From positions 310,001 through 374,000 of the forward strand of contig NZ_FPBA01000002.1 of assembly GCF_900116515.1 (NCBI RefSeq): DNA of 64,000 nucleotides. The letters are read 5' to 3'. This document shows positions 54,831 to 64,000 of the stretch, one piece after another. The notes below the pieces were generated by a model, which was not told where the DNA came from, ran no database searches, and saw only the letters and a program-made list of their open reading frames with translations. Source of the stretch: Geodermatophilus amargosae (GTDB lineage: Bacteria > Actinomycetota > Actinomycetes > Mycobacteriales > Geodermatophilaceae). The position numbers and the translations under genes are program-made. Each line of letters opens with the position of its first letter. The stretch's first letter is position 1.

Positions 54831-55301
54831 CTACCAGCGGTAGTGCGCGAAGGCCTTGTTCGACTCGGCCATCTTGTGCGTGTCCTCGCGGCGCTTGACC
54901 GCGGCACCGAGGCCGTTGCTGGCGTCGAGCAGCTCGTTCATGAGGCGCTCGGTCATCGTCTTCTCGCGGCGGGCGCGGCTGTACTGGATGAGCCAGCGCA
55001 GGCCGAGGGTGGTGCTCCGGGAGGCGCGGACCTCGACCGGGACCTGGTAGGTCGCACCGCCGACGCGGCGGCTGCGGACCTCGAGGGCCGGCTTGACGTT
55101 GTCCAGCGCACGCTTGAGCGTGACCACCGGGTCGGTGTCGGTCTTGGTACGGGCACCCTCGAGGGCGCCGTAGACGATCGCCTCGGCGACCGAGCGCTTG
55201 CCGTCGACCAGGACCTTGTTCACCAGCTGGGTGACCAGCGGCGACTGGTAGACCGGGTCGGCGACCAGCGGACGGCGCGGCGCGGGGCCCTTGCGCGGCA
55301 T
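54831..55301 (-). CDS. rpsG: 30S ribosomal protein S7
   Basis: 156 aa; [40 protein letters not shown], and [23 protein letters not shown] shares a base with the rpsL stop (TAATG), so it is coupled. Confidence 0.97.
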   Translation of the reverse strand: MPRKGPAPRRPLVADPVYQSPLVTQLVNKVLVDGKRSVAEAIVYGALEGARTKTDTDPVVTLKRALDNVKPALEVRSRRVGGATYQVPVEVRASRSTTLGLRWLIQYSRARREKTMTERLMNELLDASNGLGAAVKRREDTHKMAESNKAFAHYRW

Positions 55302-55675
55302 TAGCTCTTCTCCTTCTTCGCGCCGTACCGGCTGCGAGCCTGCTTGCGGTTGCGGACACCCTGGGTGTCGAGCGAGCCGCGAATGATCTTGTATCGCACG
55401 CCGGGGAGGTCCTTCACACGGCCGCCGCGCACGAGCACCATCGAGTGCTCCTGCAGGTTGTGGCCGACGCCCGGGATGTACGCGGTCACCTCGATGCCAC
55501 TGGTGAGGCGGACGCGAGCGACCTTGCGCAGCGCCGAGTTCGGCTTCTTCGGCGTCGTCGTGTACACGCGGGTGCACACGCCGCGACGCTGAGGGGAGCC
55601 CTTCAACGCCGGGGTCTTGGTCTTCTCGACCTTGTCCTCGCGGCCCTTTCGGACCAGCTGGTTGATCGTGGGCAT
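55301..55675 (-). CDS. rpsL: 30S ribosomal protein S12
   Basis: 124 aa decoding-centre protein; [20 protein letters not shown] and [20 protein letters not shown]. Lys43 and Lys88 are both Lys, the drug-sensitive wild type for streptomycin. First gene of the str operon. Confidence 0.98.
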   Translation of the reverse strand: MPTINQLVRKGREDKVEKTKTPALKGSPQRRGVCTRVYTTTPKKPNSALRKVARVRLTSGIEVTAYIPGVGHNLQEHSMVLVRGGRVKDLPGVRYKIIRGSLDTQGVRNRKQARSRYGAKKEKS

Positions 55676-56286
55676 GGGTGGCCTGGATCTCCTACCTGCG
55701 CTGGGTCGTGCTGTGGACGGTGCTGCTGTCGTGTCGCCGGTGCCGGTCCTGCCGGGGTCGTCCGCCCTGGTCATGAGCCATCATCCGGCCCCCGCGGTCG
55801 GGCGTGTCGCCCGTCCCGGGACCGGTCGTGATCGGACCGGACAGGTCGCCCCCCGCGACTCGGCGCCGCCACCTCCGGGACCGTCCGTCGTGGACGGCTC
55901 ACCGGGGCGGACCCGCGGCCTGGAGGACGGACCTCCGGACACCCAGGCGCACCGCGAACGGGAGCAGGCCCAGGACACCCTGGGCACGGCTGCCCACGAT
56001 ACCCGCGGTCTCGGAGCCGGTCAAAGCCGGGTCCCGATGGCCGAGCGGGCAGGGCCTGCCAGCCTCCCGGGCCCGCTCGACGGGGCCAACGGCGCGGTGT
56101 CGCCGGCCATTCCCGGCGGCCGCGGGGGCCGTCCGCGACGGTCCCGGGGGAGGTCGCACTGTACCGCGGCGGAGGGCCTCCGCCAGGCGTGCGGCACCGG
56201 CGTGGACGTCCCGACGGCCGCGCGACTGTCGGTGGGTCCCCCTACCGTCGGTCCCAACGAGACCACTCACCGCAACGGAGGCTACG
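55676..56286. other. Intergenic region between rpsL and the protease gene
   Basis: 611 bases without a supported gene, although both strands stay open in some frames because of GC content. It holds the rpsL promoter at 55996-56024 and thus an rpsL leader of about 310 bases. A TACAGT hexamer on the minus strand at about 56158-56163 may be a second, upstream promoter. A short C/G-rich stem GGAGGCCCTCC-like sequence (near 56170-56185) is next to it. No RNA family recognised. Confidence 0.5.
55996..56024 (-). promoter_or_regulatory. Predicted str operon (rpsL) promoter
   Basis: On the minus strand TTGACC (56024-56019), a 17-base spacer and TATCGT (56001-55996). The best sigma-A match in the window. 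It would give an rpsL leader of roughly 310 bases. Confidence 0.7.
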
Positions 56287-57252
56287 GTGCAGATCGACTC
56301 GGCGCGAGAGCTCAAGGCCCGGCTGTCCGCCCGGCTGTCCGAGGGTTTCCCCCTGGCCACCGCGAGCGGACTGGGCGGCCGGCTGTGGACCCGGCCGGCC
56401 ATCGGGCTGACTCCGGTCGGGCCGGGGAGGGCACACCTGGCCATCCGCGTGGCCGCCCAGGACGACGCCCGGGTGCTGCTGACCGGCCTCGACGACGCGG
56501 TGCGCGCCGAGGTCGACGTCCGCGTGACCGGGCCGATACTGCCCTTCTCCTCCCCTCCCCCGGCCGACCTGCAGCGGCGCGCCCGCCCGCTCCGCCCGGG
56601 ACTGTCGGTGGCGCACCCCGCGGTGAGCGCCGGGACGCTCGGGGGCTTCGTCCGTCTCGGCGGCCGCCTGGCGATCCTGTCGAACAACCACGTGCTGGCC
56701 GCGGCCGACGCCGGCGCGGTGGGCGACGCGGTGCTGCAGCCCGGGCCGGCCGACGGCGGGGTCGCCACCGACCGGGTCGCCACGCTGAGCGCCTTCGAGC
56801 GCTTCTCCGACGGCCCCAACCGGGTCGACGCCGCGGTCGCCGTCCTCGACGAGGGCGTCGACGCCGAGCCCGGCCTGGTGCCGGGTGGGCCGCTGGCGGC
56901 CACCGTGGCCGACGGCGAGGAGGTGGAGCCCGACGAGGAGGTCGAGAAGGTCGGCCGCACCACGGGGCACACGCGCGGGCGGGTCACCGCCGTGGAGGTG
57001 GACGGGGTCGCCGTCCAGTACGACGACGGCGTGCACGTCTTCGACGACCAGATCGAGATCGAGGGGCTGTCGGGGGCCTTCTCCGAGGGCGGGGACAGCG
57101 GCTCGGTCATCTGGCGCAGCGCCGACCGCGTGCCCCTGGCCCTGCTGTTCGCCGGCAGCAGCGAGGGGGGTAGCGGCGGCGCCGGGCTGACCTTCGCCAA
57201 CCCGCTGTCGACGGTGCTGGCCACCCTGGGCGTGGAGTGGGTCGCCTCCTGA
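56287..57252 (+). CDS. Trypsin-like serine protease (cytosolic form)
   Basis: 321 aa. Catalytic triad visible: His135 in ILSNNHVLAA, Asp181 in NRVDAAVAVLDEG and Ser271 in EGGDSGSVIW. The triad and SNNHVLA resemble the S1-like family that includes plant NAL1-type proteins. No signal peptide or anchor, so probably cytosolic. Residues 35-90 form a separate N-terminal domain (AIGLTPVGPGRAHLAIRVA, then VRVTGPILPF) similar to the small protein at 57397. GTG with GGAGG at 6 bases. Confidence 0.82.
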   Translation: MQIDSARELKARLSARLSEGFPLATASGLGGRLWTRPAIGLTPVGPGRAHLAIRVAAQDDARVLLTGLDDAVRAEVDVRVTGPILPFSSPPPADLQRRARPLRPGLSVAHPAVSAGTLGGFVRLGGRLAILSNNHVLAAADAGAVGDAVLQPGPADGGVATDRVATLSAFERFSDGPNRVDAAVAVLDEGVDAEPGLVPGGPLAATVADGEEVEPDEEVEKVGRTTGHTRGRVTAVEVDGVAVQYDDGVHVFDDQIEIEGLSGAFSEGGDSGSVIWRSADRVPLALLFAGSSEGGSGGAGLTFANPLSTVLATLGVEWVAS

Positions 57253-57396
57253 CCGCTCGAGGTCGTTCCCCCGGGTCAGGGGGATGTCGCTCCGGGCGGG
57301 AACGAGGCACGATGGGGAGGTGACCGAGCCCGCGCGGCCGTCCGGGACCCCCCGAGTCCCGGGCACCCGGCACGCGGGCGTCAGCGAGGAGACCTC

Positions 57397-57627
57397 GTGA
57401 CCGACCGTGCCGCCGCCCGCGCCGCCAAGACCACGCTCGCCGGTCAGCTGTCCGCTCAGCCCGGCGTCGTCGGGATCGGGCTGGCGCGGCGGGACAGCGG
57501 CTACGTGGTCAAGGTCGACGTCGCCGACGCGGCCGCGGCCGGACTGGTCCCCCGCGACGTCGACGGCGTCCGCGTGGTCACCGAGGTCGTCGGCGTGATC
57601 CGGCCCCTGCGCAGCCGCACCGCCTGA
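57397..57627 (+). CDS. Small protein resembling the protease N-terminal domain
   Basis: 76 aa, unknown. QPGVVGIGLARRDSGYVVKV, then VDGVRVVTEVVGVIRPL. Same order of GIGL, hydrophobic strand, V-x-V strand and G-x-I-x-P ending as residues 36-86 of the protease 144 bases upstream, judged by eye only. GAGGAG 6 bases before the GTG. Could be a free inhibitor/prodomain or substrate-targeting partner of that protease; both are inference. Confidence 0.65.
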   Translation: MTDRAAARAAKTTLAGQLSAQPGVVGIGLARRDSGYVVKVDVADAAAAGLVPRDVDGVRVVTEVVGVIRPLRSRTA

Positions 57628-57713
57628 GCCGCTCCCGCACGTCCCGGGGGCCGCCGCCCCCGCTACGGTCGCCGGTGGCGCCGACGCGGGCGCCGCCGAC
57701 CAGAGGAGTGCAG

Positions 57714-58757
57714 GTGCGCATCGGCATCCAGGCCAGTTACGCGGGGGGTTTCCAGGAGACGGCGGCAGAGATCGTCGACCTGGAGGCCGCGGGGCTCGAC
57801 CTCGCCATGTGCGCGGAGGTCTACACCTTCGACGCCGTCAGCCAGCTCGGCTACCTGGCCGCCGTCACGCAGCGGGTCGAGCTGATGAGCGCCATCCTGC
57901 CGATCTACAGCCGCACGCCGGCCCTGACGGCGATGACCGCGGCCGGGCTGGACTTCGTCTCCGGCGGCCGGTTCACGCTGGGGCTGGGCGCCTCGGGCCC
58001 GCAGGTGATCGAGGGCTGGCACGGCGTCCCCTACGACGCGCCGCTGCAGCGCACCCGCGAGGTCGTGGAGATCTGCCGCCAGGTGTGGCGGCGGGACCGG
58101 CTGGTGCATGGCGGCCCGAAGTACACCGTGCCGCTGCCGGCCGACCAGGGCACCGGCCTGGGCAAGCCGCTGAAGCTGATCAACACCCCCGTGCGCGAGC
58201 GGATCCCCGTCATGCTGGCCGCGCTCGGCCCGAAGAACGTGGAGCTGGCCGCCGAGATCGCCGAGGTCTGGGAGCCGATCTGGTTCATGCCGGAGCGCGC
58301 CGACGACGTCTGGGGCGACTCCCTGCGGGCCGGGACGGCCAAGCGCGACGCCGAGCTCGGCGACCTGCAGGTGATCTGCGGCGTGCCCGTGGCGATCGGC
58401 GAGGACGTCGACCACCTGCACGACCACGTCCGGCCGCAGCTGGCGCTCTACGTCGGCGGCATGGGCGCCAAGGGCAAGAACTTCTACAACGACCTGGCAC
58501 GGCGCTACGGGTACGAGGAGGCGGCCGAGACCGTCCAGGACCTCTACCTGGGCGGCAAGAAGGACGAGGCAGCCGCGGCACTGCCCGAGGAGTTCGTCCG
58601 CAAGGTGTCGCTCATCGGACCGGAGTCCTACGTGGCCGAGCGGGTCGCCGCCTACGCCGAGGCCGGCGTCACCACCCTCGCGCTGCAGCCGCTCGACGAC
58701 AGCCGGGAGAGCCGGCTGCGCACCGTGGAGACCATGCGCCGCCTCGCCGACGGCTAG
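57714..58757 (+). CDS. LLM-class (F420-dependent type) oxidoreductase
   Basis: 347 aa luciferase-like TIM barrel: VRIGIQASYAGGFQETAAEI, TRVELMSAILPIYSRTPALT (here QRVELMSAILPIYSRTPALT), GGRFTLGLGASGPQVIEGWH, VPYDAPLQRTREVVEICRQV, and IPVMLAALGPKNVELAAEIA. Actinobacterial members of this group mostly use coenzyme F420, but FMN use cannot be excluded. AGAGGAG upstream of the GTG. Substrate unknown. Confidence 0.85.
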   Translation: MRIGIQASYAGGFQETAAEIVDLEAAGLDLAMCAEVYTFDAVSQLGYLAAVTQRVELMSAILPIYSRTPALTAMTAAGLDFVSGGRFTLGLGASGPQVIEGWHGVPYDAPLQRTREVVEICRQVWRRDRLVHGGPKYTVPLPADQGTGLGKPLKLINTPVRERIPVMLAALGPKNVELAAEIAEVWEPIWFMPERADDVWGDSLRAGTAKRDAELGDLQVICGVPVAIGEDVDHLHDHVRPQLALYVGGMGAKGKNFYNDLARRYGYEEAAETVQDLYLGGKKDEAAAALPEEFVRKVSLIGPESYVAERVAAYAEAGVTTLALQPLDDSRESRLRTVETMRRLADG

Positions 58758-58896
58758 GAGAGGCGTTGCGTCACGTGACGCCTCGGCGCCCGGGCAACGG
58801 CGAGGTCCCCTGACCCGTCGGGGACGGCAGGCACCGGGAGTGGCCCGGTCGCGGGGCCCGGAGGGTCCCCGACCGGGACACGGGAGGGGCTCCGCG

Positions 58897-58944
58897 GCGG
58901 CCGGGGACGGCACCTGGCCGCGATGGGAGCCCGGTAGGGCGACG
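58897..58944. repeat. Interspersed intergenic repeat, partial copy C (inverted)
   Basis: Read on the minus strand, CGTCG.CCTACCGGGCTCC and GCGGCCAGGTGCCGTCCCCG match the beginning of the copy B unit at 30119-30162. Only the first 45 bases or so of the unit remain. Again between convergent genes (LLM gene and rpoC). Confidence 0.65.
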
Positions 58945-58952
58945 TCATACGC

Positions 58953-58992
58953 AGAAGGGCCCCGCAGATCTCGCGATCTGCGGGGCCCTTCT
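58953..58992 (-). terminator. rpoBC terminator
   Basis: Perfect 18-bp stem AGAAGGGCCCCGCAGATC / GATCTGCGGGGCCCTTCT with the loop TCGC, 17 bases after the rpoC stop. Confidence 0.9.
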
Positions 58993-59008
58993 CACGTGCT
59001 ACCGGGGA

Positions 59009-62914
<3,906 letters not shown>

Positions 62915-62972
62915 TGAGTGGACCCCTTTCCCGGGGCTCGGTTACTGCTTTTTCGATCGGAAGGTCGGGGGC

Positions 62973-63004
62973 GCCGGCCGGCCCACCGCGGTGGGCCGGC
63001 CGGC
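62973..63004 (-). promoter_or_regulatory. Intercistronic hairpin between rpoB and rpoC
   Basis: Perfect 16-bp palindrome (GCCGGCCGGCCCACCG and its complement, no spacer) 6 bases after the rpoB stop. A short A-run (GAAAAAGC) follows. Possibly a processing or stability site, or a weak terminator. Confidence 0.6.
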
Positions 63005-63010
63005 GGCCGA

Positions 63011-64000
63011 TCACACGTCCTCGACGCTGGAGGGCTCGCGGCGGGACAGGTCGATGCCCAGCTCCTCCGCGGCCCGGAACACCTCGTCGTCGGTGTCGCG
63101 CAGCTCGATCGCCTGCCCGTCGCCGGACAGCACCTCGACGTTGAGGCAGAGCGACTGCAGCTCCTTGAGCAACACCTTGAACGACTCGGGGATGCCCGGC
63201 TCGGGGATGTTCTCGCCCTTGACGATGGCCTCGTAGACCTTGACGCGGCCGAGGATGTCGTCGGACTTGATGGTCAGCAGCTCCTGCAGCGCGTACGCCG
63301 CGCCGTAGGCCTGCATCGCCCAGCACTCCATCTCACCGAAGCGCTGGCCACCGAACTGGGCCTTACCACCCAGCGGCTGCTGCGTGATCATCGAGTACGG
63401 GCCGGTCGACCGGGCGTGGATCTTGTCGTCGACCAGGTGCAGGAGCTTCAGGATGTACACGTAGCCCACCGAGATCGGCTCGGGGAAGGGCTCCCCGGAG
63501 CGGCCGTCGAACAGCCGCGCCTTGCCGGTCTCCTGCACCATCCGGTTGCCGTCGCGGTTCGGGATCGTCGAGCCCAGCAGGCCGATGATCTCCTCCTCGC
63601 GGGCGCCGTCGAACACCGGCGTCGCGGTCCGGGTGCCGGGCTGCGCCTCACGCGCCTGCTCGGGCAGGTTGGCCGCCCACCCGGGGTCGCCCTCGACCTG
63701 CCAGCCGGACTTGGCGATCCACCCGAGGTGGGTCTCCAGGACCTGGCCGACGTTCATCCGGCCGGGGACGCCGAGCGGGTTGAGGACGATGTCCACGGGG
63801 GTGCCGTCCTCGAGGAACGGCATGTCCTCCTGCGGCAGGATCTTCGCGATGACGCCCTTGTTGCCGTGGCGCCCGGCGAGCTTGTCGCCGTCGGAGATCT
63901 TGCGCATCTGGGCGACGTAGACCCGGATCAGCTCGTTGACGCCGGCGGGCAGCTCGTCGCCGTCCTCGCGCGAGAACACGCGGACGCCGATGACCTTGCC
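63011..64000 (-). CDS. rpoB: RNA polymerase beta subunit, C-terminal part
   Basis: 330 codons of the 3' end; the rest is beyond the window. [13 protein letters not shown] loop ([20 protein letters not shown]), [40 protein letters not shown] and the C-terminal [20 protein letters not shown] are strong marks. The rifampicin pocket lies outside the window. Confidence 0.98.
   Translation of the reverse strand, partial: GKVIGVRVFSREDGDELPAGVNELIRVYVAQMRKISDGDKLAGRHGNKGVIAKILPQEDMPFLEDGTPVDIVLNPLGVPGRMNVGQVLETHLGWIAKSGWQVEGDPGWAANLPEQAREAQPGTRTATPVFDGAREEEIIGLLGSTIPNRDGNRMVQETGKARLFDGRSGEPFPEPISVGYVYILKLLHLVDDKIHARSTGPYSMITQQPLGGKAQFGGQRFGEMECWAMQAYGAAYALQELLTIKSDDILGRVKVYEAIVKGENIPEPGIPESFKVLLKELQSLCLNVEVLSGDGQAIELRDTDDEVFRAAEELGIDLSRREPSSVEDV

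Noticed and set aside
55301..55675. Streptomycin-resistance allele in rpsL
   Set aside because: Lys43 and Lys88 are both unchanged.
63011..64000. Rifampicin-resistance allele in rpoB
   Set aside because: The relevant region is outside the window.

Overview
This 64 kb window is very GC-rich (third codon positions are almost all G or C) and reads as a high-GC actinobacterial chromosome. It carries a BldM-like regulator beside a WhiB-family protein, GroEL with a His-rich tail, GuaB/GuaB3 and a DUF5319-type gene beside groES-groEL and the tsa genes, an order I recall from Streptomyces and Mycobacterium. I would place it in or near Geodermatophilaceae (Geodermatophilus, Blastococcus, Modestobacter), but that is inference from style and synteny. 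No tRNA, rRNA, CRISPR array, transposase or phage gene was recognised.

Layout. (1) 1-10.9 kb: guaA (cut by the window edge), guaB3 and guaB; a DUF5319-like gene; bldM and whiD divergent; a MarR-family repressor divergent from a small beta-rich protein; groES-groEL under a CIRCE operator; a methyltransferase-like gene; a coupled HTH + Clp-N-domain pair. (2) 10.9-27.3 kb: the t6A genes tsaD-rimI-tsaB and tsaE, separated by hydrolase, Nudix and acetyltransferase genes; a family 4 uracil-DNA glycosylase; alr, nnr and acpS for cell wall, metabolite repair and carrier protein; glmS and glmM for UDP-GlcNAc; rpsI and rplM; a lipoprotein. (3) 27.3-32.5 kb: a beta-carbonic anhydrase and a molybdenum cofactor island (moeA-moaC-mog on +, fdhD on -, mobA on +). 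(4) 32.5-55.7 kb: truA and the classic ribosomal superoperon on the minus strand: alpha operon and infA, map-adk-secY, spc operon, S10 operon, tuf-fusA-rpsG-rpsL. (5) 55.7-64 kb: a trypsin-like protease with a small companion, an LLM-class oxidoreductase, then rpoC and the 3' part of rpoB.

The minus strand carries the housekeeping core in long runs with 1- to 4-base overlaps (ATGA, GTGA, TGATG, TAGTG), so most of these genes are translationally coupled. Strong stem-loops separate transcription units. The most interesting non-genic signals are an interspersed repeat with a 108-109 bp tandem period found only between convergent gene ends, and a family of about 55-base hairpins placed directly behind minus-strand stop codons. 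The most interesting coding oddities are a protease next to a lone copy of what looks like its own N-terminal domain, a BldM with a degenerate receiver pocket, a GuaB3 without IMPDH catalytic residues, a truA with no usable standard start codon, and acidic tails on L17, S3 and L4 with an acidic gene coupled to rplQ.
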